Assembly (NCBI GenBank): GCA_020692245.1
Contig: JAIMKT010000041.1
Span: 1-35,437 of the forward strand
Direction: 5' to 3'
From: Microcoleus sp. GA_180221_E-2-1-MAG-45_12
GTDB taxonomy: Bacteria > Cyanobacteriota > Cyanobacteriia > Cyanobacteriales > JAAUUE01
Length of the DNA: 35,437 bases
Both the position numbers and the translations under genes were made by a program. Shown one piece after another: positions 15,466 through 23,775 of the stretch. The notes under the pieces are model-generated. The model was not told the DNA's origin. It saw nothing but the letters and a program-made list of their open reading frames with translations, and searched no databases. Positions within the stretch are counted from its first letter, which is position 1; every line of letters starts with the position of its first letter.

Positions 15466-17220
15466 CTAGCGCATTGCCGGGATGGGCAGGAGGGCGGCGA
15501 TATTTTCGGTAGAGAAGTCGCTGAAGGCAGACCAAGCTACACCAAATAGTTTACTGGGTTGGATGTCATCTTTGATCAAATCCCAGAGTCTTTGAACTTC
15601 GGCAGTGTGGAGTCGATCGTCCTCTGTGAGGGCTAATACTAGTTGCCGCCGGAGGAGTTTTCCTTCTTCCGACATTAGGTATTGCAAACCAATTCCCGCC
15701 GTGGGGAGTAGATCAAAGCCTTCATTCGATCGAGCGATCGCAATCAAATTCTCCAACCTTTGCCACTGGAATTTCCCATCCTTAAAGAGAATATCAATTA
15801 ACCTGCGCCGTAGCTGGGGCGATTCTCCTGTTAATAATCTCTGGGCAACGTAGGGATAGGCCACTTCCACAATCTTAAACTCTGGATTCATGGTCAGAGC
15901 CAGCCCTTCTTGGGTAATCAAAGAGCGAATGATCAAGGCAAACTTGGCGGGGATGCGGAAGGGATAATCAAACATCAACTCCGAGAACTGGTCGGTGATA
16001 GTTTTGAAGTTAAAATCAACAACTTTCTCGCCCATGACATTACCCAGAACTGATTCCAAAGCGGGGACGATCGGGGCAATATCTGTTCCCGGAGCCAAGA
16101 AACCCAAATCTATAAATACCCGTGCCAAAGCTAGGTAATCCTTATTGATCAAGTACACCAACGCATCTACGAGATTTTCTTTTGTGCCTTCATCTAGTTG
16201 ATCCATCATCCCAAAATCAATAAAAGCCATGGTTTCCTTATGCCATGCTTCTACCTGTTCGTTTCCATCTACGGGGCATTGGGGGCGGAGGGCAAACAGA
16301 TTGCCGGGGTGGGGATCGGCATGGAAAAAGCCAAACTCCAATAATTGACGCAACCCAGAAGTCACCCCAATTTTAATTAAGTTATCGGAGTCCATGCCTT
16401 CTCGACAGATCGCTTGAGAATCCGTCAGCTTGCAGCCATTGATCCACTCTAGGGTCAAGACTCGCCGACTTGTATAGTTCCAATAAATAAGGGGGACTTT
16501 TACCGTAGGATCATCTTCAAAATAACCAGCAAATCGCTCGGCATTTCTGCCCTCATTGATATAGTCGATTTCTTCAAACAGCTTGGTGCCAAATTCATCG
16601 ACGATCATGGACAGGTCATGCCCTAAGTTTAATGGTAGCCACTTGCCAATCCACCCCGCCGTCCAGCGCATCAGATACAAATCGAGGGTGATCACGGGCA
16701 AGAGGTTTGGGCGTTGGACTTTGATGGCAACACTTTCCCCAGAGTAGAGCCGACCTTGGTATACCTGCCCCAAACTAGCTGCTGCCACTGGCTGTGCAGA
16801 AATTTCACTGAAGATATCTTCGGGGTGACTGCCCAACTCCTGCTGAATCATCTGGAAGGCGATCGAACTAGGAAAGGGTGGTAGTTGGTCTTGAAGTTTG
16901 ATCAATTCATCCAAATAATCCTTGGGGACAAGATCGGGACGAGTGGAGAGAGCCTGTCCGACTTTAATAAAGGTGGGTCCGAGGTGAGTTAGAAGATGGC
17001 GCAACTGGGCAGCACGTTTGAGCTTATGGGCTTCTAGTTGGTTTGTCCATTTATCTAGCTGCAATCCCCAGGCAAACAAGGCACAGCGCCAAAAAATTGT
17101 CATCCCACGAATAATTAGTTTCCCCCATCGCCATTGGTATTGTCGGGCGATTTCTTGGGCATCGTAGCGCTGCAACATTGGTTGCGATCGAGAAAAAGAA
17201 GTCACGGGTTCTTGCTTCAC
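15466..17220 (-). CDS. ABC1/UbiB family atypical kinase (AarF)
   Basis: 584-residue ABC1-family protein, a kinase-like ATPase linked to quinone and isoprenoid lipid metabolism; cyanobacteria and plastids carry several. The hallmark KxGQ motif is at 86-89 (FIKVGQALSTRPDLVP). The Ala-rich nucleotide loop is at about 146-152 (AAASLGQVYQG), with Lys167 in VAIKVQRPN. The catalytic-loop equivalent is HADPHPGNL (His300, Asp302) and the DFG equivalent is FIDFGMMD (Asp335). All are intact. The listed start is GTG at 17220, with AAGGA 11 bases upstream; ATG at 17178 (MLQRYDAQEIARQYQ) is an alternative and is close to where many homologues begin. It heads a likely operon with two membrane protein genes. 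Substrate and exact role are unknown. Confidence 0.93.
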   Translation of the reverse strand: MKQEPVTSFSRSQPMLQRYDAQEIARQYQWRWGKLIIRGMTIFWRCALFAWGLQLDKWTNQLEAHKLKRAAQLRHLLTHLGPTFIKVGQALSTRPDLVPKDYLDELIKLQDQLPPFPSSIAFQMIQQELGSHPEDIFSEISAQPVAAASLGQVYQGRLYSGESVAIKVQRPNLLPVITLDLYLMRWTAGWIGKWLPLNLGHDLSMIVDEFGTKLFEEIDYINEGRNAERFAGYFEDDPTVKVPLIYWNYTSRRVLTLEWINGCKLTDSQAICREGMDSDNLIKIGVTSGLRQLLEFGFFHADPHPGNLFALRPQCPVDGNEQVEAWHKETMAFIDFGMMDQLDEGTKENLVDALVYLINKDYLALARVFIDLGFLAPGTDIAPIVPALESVLGNVMGEKVVDFNFKTITDQFSELMFDYPFRIPAKFALIIRSLITQEGLALTMNPEFKIVEVAYPYVAQRLLTGESPQLRRRLIDILFKDGKFQWQRLENLIAIARSNEGFDLLPTAGIGLQYLMSEEGKLLRRQLVLALTEDDRLHTAEVQRLWDLIKDDIQPSKLFGVAWSAFSDFSTENIAALLPIPAMR

Positions 17221-17524
17221 TCCTGCACTCGTCCTTTGGTTTATTTGGTGGTTAATGGGTTTTGTGTAGTTTTCTATTTAAAAGGTTTTGATATATTTCT
17301 ACTATAGTATACAAAAGTACAAATTATCCTAGAAAAATCAGTTACCCCAACCACTCATTCTCATCCTCTCAAGGCAATTTCAAGGCAGTTTCAACATAAC
17401 ACTCGATCGATGGCGAGTTTGGTACTCTAGAAAACATAGATATAAATAATCAAGAATATTAGTAAAACTTAATATAACCTTCCTCTAGATTGGTTGACAT
17501 TACCCTAGAGAGTTTGTTTGCTCG
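17221..17524. other. AT-rich region between the ubiB-family gene and the toxin-antitoxin island
   Basis: No gene is seen. On the leftward strand TATACT/TATAGT (from 17303-17315) could serve as a -10 box for the ubiB operon, but the matching -35 is weak. CAAGGCAATTT and CAAGGCAGTTT form an 11-base direct repeat near 17369-17390. ACTCG...CGAGT around 17401-17420 can form a small stem. No function is assigned. Confidence 0.35.
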
Positions 17525-17531
17525 GCTACTG

Positions 17532-17647
17532 GATTAAACTATTAAAGACATTGACTTTGCCATCGCCGTCGCCGTATCCAGCAAAAGATTAGCGATCGCA
17601 TTGACAAACGAAAAGAATTACCGGAACTGCAACATAGAGAAAGTTGA
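17532..17647 (+). pseudogene. degraded relE-type toxin remnant
   Basis: Bases 17569-17609 match 39 of 41 bases of the intact relE-type gene at 18723-18763, and the next 23 bases match at 18. The fragment reads RRIQQKISDRIDKRKELPELQ where the intact protein has RRIRQKISDRIDKLRESPELQ, then ends in a TGA at 17645. Weaker similarity extends upstream: TTAAACTATTAAAG parallels TTAAACTACTGAGA of the intact gene, but in a different frame. So the remnant has lost its start, frame and C-terminal half. Its stop lies in the GTTGAGGAG that serves as ribosome binding site of the DUF433 gene. It looks like an old duplicate of the toxin, or the relic of a second module. Confidence 0.75.
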
Positions 17648-17659
17648 GGAGCCGAAAAT

Positions 17660-17986
17660 ATGACCCTGAAAGAATTAGAACCCCAACTCCTTGCCCTTTC
17701 CGCCACCGAAAAAAACCAGGCAATTCAACTCATCCTTAACAGTCTGCCCAATGGCTGGCATGGCATTGAGAAAAATCCCGGTGTGTGTGGCGGAGATGCT
17801 TGTATTCGTAGCACCAGAATTCCAGTTTGGTTATTGGTTAGTTATCATCATCAAGGCTTGAGCGATGCCAAAATCTTAGAAGCCTACCCTACCTTGAATG
17901 CGATCGACTTAGCCAATGCTTGGATGTATACCGAAATCCACCCCGAAGAAATCACCACTGCCATTAAGGAAAATGAGGCAGAATAA
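17660..17986 (+). CDS. DUF433 antitoxin (VapB-like)
   Basis: 108-residue DUF433 protein; this small helix-turn-helix-containing family serves as antitoxin to DUF5615 PIN-like toxins. The DUF433 core spans about 38-90: NPGVCGGDACIRSTRIPVW, then HHQGLSDAKILEAYPTL and DLANAWMYTEIHPEEI. The N-terminal 35 residues (LKELEPQLLALSATEKNQAI) form a helical extension common in cyanobacterial members. TTGAGGAG precedes the ATG by about 8 bases. The stop overlaps the next start by one base (TAATG), so antitoxin and toxin are translationally coupled. It presumably also represses its own promoter; that is inference from the family. Confidence 0.92.
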   Translation: MTLKELEPQLLALSATEKNQAIQLILNSLPNGWHGIEKNPGVCGGDACIRSTRIPVWLLVSYHHQGLSDAKILEAYPTLNAIDLANAWMYTEIHPEEITTAIKENEAE

Positions 17987-18333
17987 TGGCTCAACTTTAT
18001 GCAGATGAGCAGTTTCCCTTACCCGTCGTGAAGATTTTGCGGAATTTAGGGCATGATATCCTAACAGTTCAAGAAGCAGGAAAAGCCGATCAGAAAATTC
18101 CCGATCGTGAGGTACTACAGTTCGCCATTAATCTAAACCGAGCCGTTTTAACCATGAATCGCCGAGACTTCATCCAACTACATCATCAATATCCCGAACA
18201 CACAGGCATCATTATTTGCAGAAGCAATACTAACTGGGAAAAACTTGCCCAGAGCATACACAATCATATTTCTGGATTGGAATCTCTAACGGGTCAACTA
18301 GTAAGAGTCAAATTCTCATCAACATCGCTATAA
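17986..18333 (+). CDS. DUF5615 PIN-like toxin
   Basis: 115-residue DUF5615 protein, a PIN-like (Mut7-C related) presumed ribonuclease toxin. Visible motifs are Asp7/Glu8 in LYADEQFPLPVVKILRNLGHDILTV split over the first strand and helix, DREVLQFAINLNRAVLTMNRRDF with the acidic cluster, and the C-terminal TGIIICRSNTNWEKLAQSI. The start overlaps the stop of the DUF433 gene, which is the usual pairing. The acidic residues expected for metal binding are present, so the toxin is probably functional. The RNA target is unknown. Confidence 0.9.
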   Translation: MAQLYADEQFPLPVVKILRNLGHDILTVQEAGKADQKIPDREVLQFAINLNRAVLTMNRRDFIQLHHQYPEHTGIIICRSNTNWEKLAQSIHNHISGLESLTGQLVRVKFSSTSL

Positions 18334-18388
18334 TCAACTTACAGGAAAGCGACAGGCAGCTAAATTACCATAGCTTTATGGAGTAAAA

Positions 18389-18658
18389 ATGATATCTAAC
18401 ATTCCCATCACCGAAGCAAAGCACGAGCTAAACTCCTTGCCCGAAAAGCTCACCCAGCAAGGCGGAACCCTCGCCATCACCCGCAACGGCAAACCTGTCT
18501 TAGCCGTGATGACATGGGAGCATTACGAATCAATTCTCGAAACCCTAGAAATACATGGTGATGCCGATCTCATGACTAACTTACGTCAAGGGATTATCGA
18601 GGCAAACTCAGCCCAAGGCATAGATTGGGAATTGGCAAAACAAAACCTAGATTTATAA
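18389..18658 (+). CDS. Phd/YefM-type antitoxin
   Basis: 89-residue antitoxin. The N-terminal Phd/YefM DNA-binding fold is seen in NIPITEAKHELNSLPEKL and LAITRNGKPVLAVMTWEHYESIL. The C-terminal third (LRQGIIEANSAQGIDWEL) is the likely toxin-wrapping segment. GGAG lies about 6 bases before the ATG. The RelE-type toxin follows after 8 bases, so the pair forms one unit; members of this family normally repress their own promoter, with the toxin as co-repressor. It lies 55 bases after the DUF5615 toxin on the same strand, so read-through from the first module is possible. Confidence 0.93.
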   Translation: MISNIPITEAKHELNSLPEKLTQQGGTLAITRNGKPVLAVMTWEHYESILETLEIHGDADLMTNLRQGIIEANSAQGIDWELAKQNLDL

Positions 18659-18666
18659 AGCCTCTA

Positions 18667-18999
18667 ATGTATCGCATTGTCATTCAGCCTACAGCCCTTA
18701 AACTACTGAGAGAAATCAACGATCGCCGTATCCGGCAAAAAATTAGCGATCGCATTGACAAACTCAGAGAATCACCGGAACTCCAAGGAAAGCCATTGCG
18801 AGGGGAATTAGATGGCTATTACAGCGTGCGAGCAGTTGGACAAAGATATCGAATAATTTATGAGATCGAAGAAACGCAAGTCACTGTCATAGTTGTAGCC
18901 TTAGGTATTCGGAAAGAAGGCAGTAAGCAAGATGTATATATTCTGACTCAAAAGTTATTGAGACTCGGACTACCAGATGAGCCAGAAAAAGATAAATAA
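18667..18999 (+). CDS. RelE/ParE-superfamily toxin
   Basis: 110-residue RelE-type toxin from the ATG at 18667 (MYRIVIQPTALKLLREI). The RelE core is seen as RRIRQKISDRIDKL, GKPLRGELDGYYSVRAVG and RYRIIYEIEETQVTVIVVALG. The basic residues and the YRIIYEI strand are those usual in ribosome-dependent mRNA interferases. A longer frame open from 18625 overlaps the antitoxin and lacks the family N-terminus, so it was rejected. No Shine-Dalgarno precedes it; translation is probably coupled to the antitoxin 8 bases away. The last 20 residues (TQKLLRLGLPDEPEKDK) extend past the usual core. A degraded copy of its 5' half lies at 17532-17647. Confidence 0.92.
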   Translation: MYRIVIQPTALKLLREINDRRIRQKISDRIDKLRESPELQGKPLRGELDGYYSVRAVGQRYRIIYEIEETQVTVIVVALGIRKEGSKQDVYILTQKLLRLGLPDEPEKDK

Positions 19000-19028
19000 G
19001 AACGACCCAAGCACTCTTCTAGTCCAGA

Positions 19029-21023
19029 TTAATTTAACAAGGCGGGTTGGGGGATGGCGGCGATTAGTTGGCGGGTGTAGTCAGAGGTGGGATGGCGGTA
19101 GATATTTTCGGCAGTGTCAATTTCCTCGATCGACCCCCGATTCATCACCATGATCCGATTACTCATAAACTTCACCACACTCAGATCGTGGGAAATAAAA
19201 ATATAAGTTAGATTAAACTCCTGTTGGAGAGCCTTGAGCAGATTGAGGACTTGGGCTTGCACCGACACATCAAGGGCAGAGACAGATTCATCACAGATAA
19301 TAAACTGCGGATTCAGCGCTAAAGCCCTCGCAATACAGATACGTTGCCGTTGCCCTCCAGAAAACTGGTGGGGATAGCGATCGAGTGCTGTACCATCTAA
19401 GCCAACTTTTTCCAAGAGATATACCGCCCGTTCCCGTTGGGATGCTTTCTGCCCGACCTTGTGGATCACCAAAGGCTCCATGATCGCCGCCCCTACCTTT
19501 TGCCGGGGATCGAGGGAACTGTAGGGATTTTGGAAAATTATTTGCATTTGTCGCCGGAGTTGCCGGAGGCGATCGCCCTCCCAAGGCAGGATATTGGCTC
19601 CCTCAAAGAAAATTTTTCCCGCCGTTGGCTTCACTAACCTCAGAATCGTCCTCGCTAGGGTACTTTTACCACAGCCCGATTCCCCCACCAAACCCAAAGT
19701 TTCCCCCGGAAAGACCTGAAAAGAAACATCATCTACCGCCCAAAACATCCGTTGCTGCCCCCGGAGTTTACCACCCACCGGAAAGCCTACCCGGAGATTT
19801 TCCACCACCAAGAGGGGATCACTGCCGATGACTTGATTCTCTAAGGGATGGTTCACACCAATACTCTTCATCACCACATTTTCATCCACAGACTTTTCCC
19901 GTAACTCTACGCCCCTGTCTGTCGTCACAACTTCCATAAAATCACTCACCGTAGGCAGATACTGACGAGTTTCTAGCAGGCGGGGACGACAAGAGAGTAA
20001 ACCTTTGGTGTAGGGGTGTTGGGGTTCTCGGAAAATCTGCATCGCTGTCCCGGTTTCCACAATCCGCCCTTGGTACATCACCGCCACCGTGTCCGCAATC
20101 TCCGCAATAATCCCCAGATCGTGGGTAATGAAAATCAAAGACATTTGGCGGGAGTCTCGCAGTTCTCGCAACAAATCTAGGATCGTCGCCTGTACCGTCA
20201 CATCAAGGGCAGTGGTGGGTTCATCGGCAATGAGCAGATCGGGGTTGCAGGAAATTGCCATGGCGATCATCATCCGTTGCAGTTGTCCCCCAGAAAGTTG
20301 GTGGGGATAGCGATCGAGCATCGCTTGCTTACGGAGATTAATTTGCTGCTCTACTTCCATATCCGTGGGTGCTTCGGTTGGGGGGCGCTGGGGATTTTCC
20401 TGCTGCCACTGCTGGAGATATTCTTGCCGGAGTTGTTCATCCTTGGGTAATAACTTCACTTCTTGGAGGCTGGCGATCGCTAAGCGGCGGGCTTGGGGCA
20501 GGGAAACCTGTTGATGGAGTTGGATCGCTTCCGTGAGTTGAAAGCCGCAGGTAAAGACTGGGTTGAGGGAACTCATGGGTTCTTGGAAGATCATTGCCAT
20601 CCGTCCGCCCCGGTACGATCGTCTCGTCTCTGGATCAAGCTGCAACAAGTTCACCGCCGTCCCATTAGATTTATTTTTAGAGTCACCTGATGCTATAGAT
20701 TGATGAGAGTCACCGGAATTTTGACCAGAGTTATGAGAGTTAGTCGGTGTAAACCAGATTTCTCCCCCAATAATCTTGCCCGGATGGGGAACCAGACCCA
20801 TAAGAGCCAAGGAAGTAACCGATTTCCCAGAACCCGACTCCCCTACAATTCCTAGAGTCTGTCCCCGTTGCAGTTGGAAGCTAATATCATCTACTGCCAG
20901 CTTTGGAGCCAATTTTTGATCCAAGGTCTGTCTTAATTTTTTAGCTAATCTTTGTGCTAACTTCTCCTCTGGAGCATTAAACTTTACTTGCAAGTTACGG
21001 ACATCGAGAACTAGGTCATTCAT
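19029..21023 (-). CDS. fused double ABC transporter ATPase, oligopeptide/nickel type
   Basis: 664-residue protein with two complete Opp/Dpp-type nucleotide-binding domains in one chain, as in GsiA/YejF. Domain 1: Walker A GESGSGKS at 61-68, signature LSGGQLQR near 243, Walker [13 protein letters not shown]. Domain 2: Walker A GESGCGKS near 448, signature FSGGQRQR near 552, Walker [13 protein letters not shown]; here Ser replaces the more usual Pro-Thr after Glu. Each domain ends with the C-terminal peptide-transporter extension ([14 protein letters not shown]). It energises uptake of peptides or similar solutes at the inner membrane. Oddities: a charged helical insert at about 18-42 before the first Walker A, and a Ser/Asn-rich linker near 95-115. 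No permease or binding protein is adjacent. Confidence 0.95.
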   Translation of the reverse strand: MNDLVLDVRNLQVKFNAPEEKLAQRLAKKLRQTLDQKLAPKLAVDDISFQLQRGQTLGIVGESGSGKSVTSLALMGLVPHPGKIIGGEIWFTPTNSHNSGQNSGDSHQSIASGDSKNKSNGTAVNLLQLDPETRRSYRGGRMAMIFQEPMSSLNPVFTCGFQLTEAIQLHQQVSLPQARRLAIASLQEVKLLPKDEQLRQEYLQQWQQENPQRPPTEAPTDMEVEQQINLRKQAMLDRYPHQLSGGQLQRMMIAMAISCNPDLLIADEPTTALDVTVQATILDLLRELRDSRQMSLIFITHDLGIIAEIADTVAVMYQGRIVETGTAMQIFREPQHPYTKGLLSCRPRLLETRQYLPTVSDFMEVVTTDRGVELREKSVDENVVMKSIGVNHPLENQVIGSDPLLVVENLRVGFPVGGKLRGQQRMFWAVDDVSFQVFPGETLGLVGESGCGKSTLARTILRLVKPTAGKIFFEGANILPWEGDRLRQLRRQMQIIFQNPYSSLDPRQKVGAAIMEPLVIHKVGQKASQRERAVYLLEKVGLDGTALDRYPHQFSGGQRQRICIARALALNPQFIICDESVSALDVSVQAQVLNLLKALQQEFNLTYIFISHDLSVVKFMSNRIMVMNRGSIEEIDTAENIYRHPTSDYTRQLIAAIPQPALLN

Positions 21024-21301
21024 AGTTAAATTTAGTAGGGCTTGGTAACTTTACGGGCAAATAATAGGCAACTAGCCAAATTTCTCTCAATTAATTTTTC
21101 TGAATTATAGACCACTCCCCCAATCCAAATCGTTGTAGTCCAAACACAATCCAAATTTTCTAAAAAACAACTTAATTAATCCAAATTAATACCAAACCAA
21201 TATAAAATAGTTATCCGGCAGGTATGGACTGCTATAGGAAAACTCTGATATAATTGCAATTCTGAGTAAATTTTATACTGGAGACACAAAGGAAAAGTCA
21301 T

Positions 21302-21910
21302 ATGTCCCGATATCGAGGTCCCCGACTACGCATCGTCCGCCGTCTAGGAGAATTGCCCGGTTTAAGTCGGAAAACCGCTAAACGAGCCTATCCCCCTGGT
21401 CAGCATGGACAAAATCGCAAAAAACGCTCTGAGTATGCTGTCCGTCTAGAGGAAAAGCAAAAACTCCGCTTTAACTATGGCGTGAGCGAGAAACAATTAT
21501 TACGTTATGTCCGTAAGGCAAGAAGAGCGACTGGTTCTACTGGTCAAACCCTATTGCAACTATTAGAAATGCGTCTGGATAATACTGTATTTCGCCTTGG
21601 GATGGCGGGAACTGTTCCCGGTGCGCGCCAGCTAGTCAATCATGGTCACGTTACCGTTAACGGTCGGGTGGTTAATATCCCTAGTTACCAATGCCGTCCC
21701 GGTGAAGTGATTAGCGTTAGAGATACAGAACGATCGAAGAAATTAGTTACCCAAAATCTAGAATTTCCCGGTTTAGCGAACTTGCCCAGCCACCTAGAAT
21801 TTGACAAAGCCAACTTGACAGGCAAAGTTAATGGTGTGGTAGAAAGGGAATGGATTGCTCTGCAAATTAATGAACTATTAGTAGTTGAGTTCTATTCTCG
21901 GAAGGCTTAG
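21302..21910 (+). CDS. rpsD: 30S ribosomal protein S4
   Basis: 202-residue primary 16S rRNA-binding protein that nucleates 30S assembly. The sequence opens with [20 protein letters not shown]. The S4 RNA-binding domain spans about 92-155 ([39 protein letters not shown]). No N-terminal zinc-binding cysteine cluster is present, so it is the zinc-free form. A good AAGGAAAAG lies just upstream of the ATG. It stands alone rather than in a ribosomal operon, as is usual in cyanobacteria. A stem-loop with a U tract about 100 bases downstream probably ends the transcript. Confidence 0.98.
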   Translation: MSRYRGPRLRIVRRLGELPGLSRKTAKRAYPPGQHGQNRKKRSEYAVRLEEKQKLRFNYGVSEKQLLRYVRKARRATGSTGQTLLQLLEMRLDNTVFRLGMAGTVPGARQLVNHGHVTVNGRVVNIPSYQCRPGEVISVRDTERSKKLVTQNLEFPGLANLPSHLEFDKANLTGKVNGVVEREWIALQINELLVVEFYSRKA

Positions 21911-22012
21911 AGTATTTTTTATAGTGTTTGCAATATTCTTTTAACCTGCTAAATCTACAAATATTATTAACTGTGTTCCTTTGGGAATGACAACCGAACC
22001 TACTTCAACATC

Positions 22013-22048
22013 AACAGGCTTAGTTCCCGGTTAACTAGACCTGTTTTT
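22013..22048 (+). terminator. rho-independent-type terminator after rpsD
   Basis: ACAGGCTTAGTT (22014-22025) pairs with AACTAGACCTGT (22033-22044) at 10 of 12 positions around a 7-base loop (CCCGGTT). The right arm runs straight into a T tract (GTTTTTGC). The orientation fits termination of rpsD transcription before clpS. Confidence 0.75.
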
Positions 22049-22064
22049 GCTGTTTAGGTATTTA
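22049..22064. repeat. 16-base word shared with the rsmD upstream region
   Basis: GCTGTTTAGGTATTTA here is identical to 24343-24358, upstream of rsmD. Both copies are intergenic and AT-rich. At the second site the word continues into a tandem TTAGATATTTAGAT array. It may be a dispersed repeat fragment. Confidence 0.6.
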
Positions 22065-22207
22065 ATAATCTGTGTGATAATACTGGTGTAATCATCTATT
22101 TGATGTTTAGCTGGCAAGATTTTGTTTCCTAGGCATAAAAGTGTTATATTTAGCTAGATATCTATAAAAAAACTATTAAACTTAACAATTAGTTCTAGAG
22201 GGAAGCC

Positions 22208-22489
22208 GTGTCTGTTGAAACTATCCAAAAACCTTCTACAGTCCGGAGGCTGGCTCCCCGTTACCGGGTCTTACTCCACAATGATGACTTTAACCCAATG
22301 GAGTATGTGGTGCGGGTTTTGCTGGAAACTGTCAGTAGCCTAACCCAGCCTCAAGCTATAAATATCATGATGGAAGCTCATCACAGTGGTGTTGCTTTGG
22401 TGATTGCCTGCGCCCAAGAACATGCCGAATTTTATTCTGAGACTTTAAATAATCATGGCTTGACTAGTACGATAGAGCCAGACGAATAA
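22208..22489 (+). CDS. clpS: ClpS, adaptor of the ClpAP/ClpCP protease
   Basis: 93-residue adaptor that delivers N-degron substrates to the Clp chaperone. The ClpS core covers about 15-88: RYRVLLHNDDFNPMEYVVRV with the Asn-Asp-Asp pocket residues, MMEAHHSGVALVIACAQEHAEFY with the pocket His, and the C-terminal strand HGLTSTIEPDE. The start is GTG at 22208, preceded by GAGGGAAG 4-5 bases away. Cyanobacteria often have two ClpS paralogues; I cannot tell which this is. The CPBP protease gene follows after 39 bases in the same direction and may be co-transcribed. Confidence 0.95.
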   Translation: MSVETIQKPSTVRRLAPRYRVLLHNDDFNPMEYVVRVLLETVSSLTQPQAINIMMEAHHSGVALVIACAQEHAEFYSETLNNHGLTSTIEPDE

Positions 22490-22528
22490 ATCCATAAATA
22501 ACTGGATAAATACCTTAACCAAAATCTA

Positions 22529-23353
22529 GTGAAATTTAACCCCCAACTCATTGCCCACTACCCAGTAATCAAACGACTGGGTATTTTTGTGATCTTGCTA
22601 CTTCTCGTCTGGCTGCCCCTAGCTGCGCCGATTTACCTGTTGGTGGCCGATCAAAATCTTGTGTCTATCTTAACTTTAGTCCTGCTTTATTTGGAATTTG
22701 TGATCCTGTTGCGGTGGTGGGGTAGGGCAGTTTATCAAGAACCAAGGCTGCTGACTAGGTATGGTTTAGAGGCAAGTTGGGTTAATGGGCGGTTAATTTT
22801 GCTGGGGTTGGCGATCGGGGTCGCTCTGGTCGTGGGGATGTTTTTGTTCCAAGGCTGGTGGGGATGGCTCAGATGGCAGGCTCCGGGGCAGAATTTTTTG
22901 CAAATTGTCCTAGAGGGTCTGTTAATGTCTCTGGCGATCGGGACGGCGGAGGAGTTGCTCTTTCGGGGTTGGCTGTGGGATGAGTTGCGCCGGGATTATA
23001 GTTTGCGGACTAGTTTGGTAGTGAATACCCTAATTTTTGCCACCCTGCATTTTATCAAACCCCTAGAGGCGATGCTCGCCAGCCTGCCCCAGTTTCCGGG
23101 CTTGATCTTACTAGGACTAGCATTAATTTGGGCAAAACAACGATCGAACGGTCGGCTAGGTTTGTCGATCGGACTCCACGGCGGCTTAGTTTGGGGTTAT
23201 TACCTAATTAATGTGGGTAATCTGATTACCTATACGGGAACTGTTTCTGACTGGATCACGGGAGTGGGCAAAAATCCCCTGGCGGGCTTAGTCGGCTTGG
23301 GTTTTCTAGGGATCACGGCGGGAGTGATGCGGGGGCGATCGACCCAAACTTGA
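22529..23353 (+). CDS. CPBP family intramembrane metalloprotease (Abi/CAAX-like)
   Basis: 274-residue, multi-spanning protein of the CPBP (CAAX protease and bacteriocin-processing) family. It has about seven hydrophobic segments, starting at 18-42. The catalytic motifs are present: Glu141-Glu142 and Arg146 in GTAEELLFRGWLW, His174 in FATLHFIKP, and His217 in SIGLHGGLVWGYY. These residues act as a Glu/His-based intramembrane protease in the family. The start is GTG at 22529. It lies 39 bases after clpS on the same strand. Possible roles include prenyl-protein processing or self-immunity; the substrate is unknown. Confidence 0.93.
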   Translation: MKFNPQLIAHYPVIKRLGIFVILLLLVWLPLAAPIYLLVADQNLVSILTLVLLYLEFVILLRWWGRAVYQEPRLLTRYGLEASWVNGRLILLGLAIGVALVVGMFLFQGWWGWLRWQAPGQNFLQIVLEGLLMSLAIGTAEELLFRGWLWDELRRDYSLRTSLVVNTLIFATLHFIKPLEAMLASLPQFPGLILLGLALIWAKQRSNGRLGLSIGLHGGLVWGYYLINVGNLITYTGTVSDWITGVGKNPLAGLVGLGFLGITAGVMRGRSTQT

Positions 23354-23396
23354 GTATTTAGAGTGTTATAATTACCAGCAAAAATCATTTAACGGT

Positions 23397-23421
23397 AAGG
23401 GCGCAAGGCTTTGCGTCCCTG
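23397..23421. repeat. palindromic AGGGCGCAAGGCTTTGCGTCCCT element
   Basis: AGGGCGCAA (23398-23406) pairs with TTGCGTCCCT (23411-23420) with a single bulged base. It resembles the dispersed cyanobacterial GGGCGCAAGGCCTTGCGCCC palindromes. It lies between the CPBP protease gene and the YciI-like gene and could act as a transcript-end hairpin, although no T tract follows. Confidence 0.55.
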
Positions 23422-23425
23422 CAAT

Positions 23426-23448
23426 CAACTTTTCAGACATCCTCTAAC
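23426..23448 (+). repeat. left copy of a 23-base direct repeat flanking the YciI-like gene
   Basis: This copy starts CAACTTTTCAGACAT and ends CCTCTAAC. It matches 23776-23798 at 20 of 23 bases in the same orientation. The pair encloses the YciI-like gene at 23466-23735. Confidence 0.65.
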
Positions 23449-23465
23449 AAGAACAAATAAAAATT

Positions 23466-23735
23466 ATGCCGAAATACGTGATGTGGGGCAGCTACTGCGA
23501 AGATGTATTAGAAAAACGGACACCCTACCGAGAAGCTCATTTGGCGGGGTTAGCGGCGCAGAAAGCCGAGGGCGTGTTAATCACCGTGGGGCCAACCAAA
23601 GATGTCACCAAGGTTTTTGCAATCTATGATGCTCCTGATGAAACCACCGTCAGAAATCTGGTCGAAAGCGATCCCTACTGGAAAAATGGGATTTGGACAG
23701 AGTATCAAGTTAAAGAATGGATTCAGGTTTATTAA
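23466..23735 (+). CDS. YciI-like protein
   Basis: 89-residue alpha/beta protein of the YciI family (ferredoxin-like, dimeric). Family features are an N-terminal strand (MPKYVMWGSYCEDVLEKRTP), the conserved His of YREAHLAGLAAQ, the strand GVLITVGPTK, and FAIYDAPDETTVRNLVESDP near the end with the Asp-Pro typical of YciI. One or two members of the family are dehydrochlorinase-like or cofactor-tailoring, but the function of most is unknown. No strong ribosome binding site precedes the ATG. The gene is enclosed by 23-base direct repeats and preceded by a palindromic element, so it may be a mobile or repeat-inserted unit. Confidence 0.88.
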   Translation: MPKYVMWGSYCEDVLEKRTPYREAHLAGLAAQKAEGVLITVGPTKDVTKVFAIYDAPDETTVRNLVESDPYWKNGIWTEYQVKEWIQVY

Positions 23736-23775
23736 GAAGTAGTTGTGACTTTAGTCGCTCATGTCAAGCAAATAT

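Noticed and set aside
23397-23421. Rho-independent terminator after the CPBP protease gene
   Set aside because: The hairpin is good but no T tract follows on either strand, so it is listed as a palindromic repeat instead.
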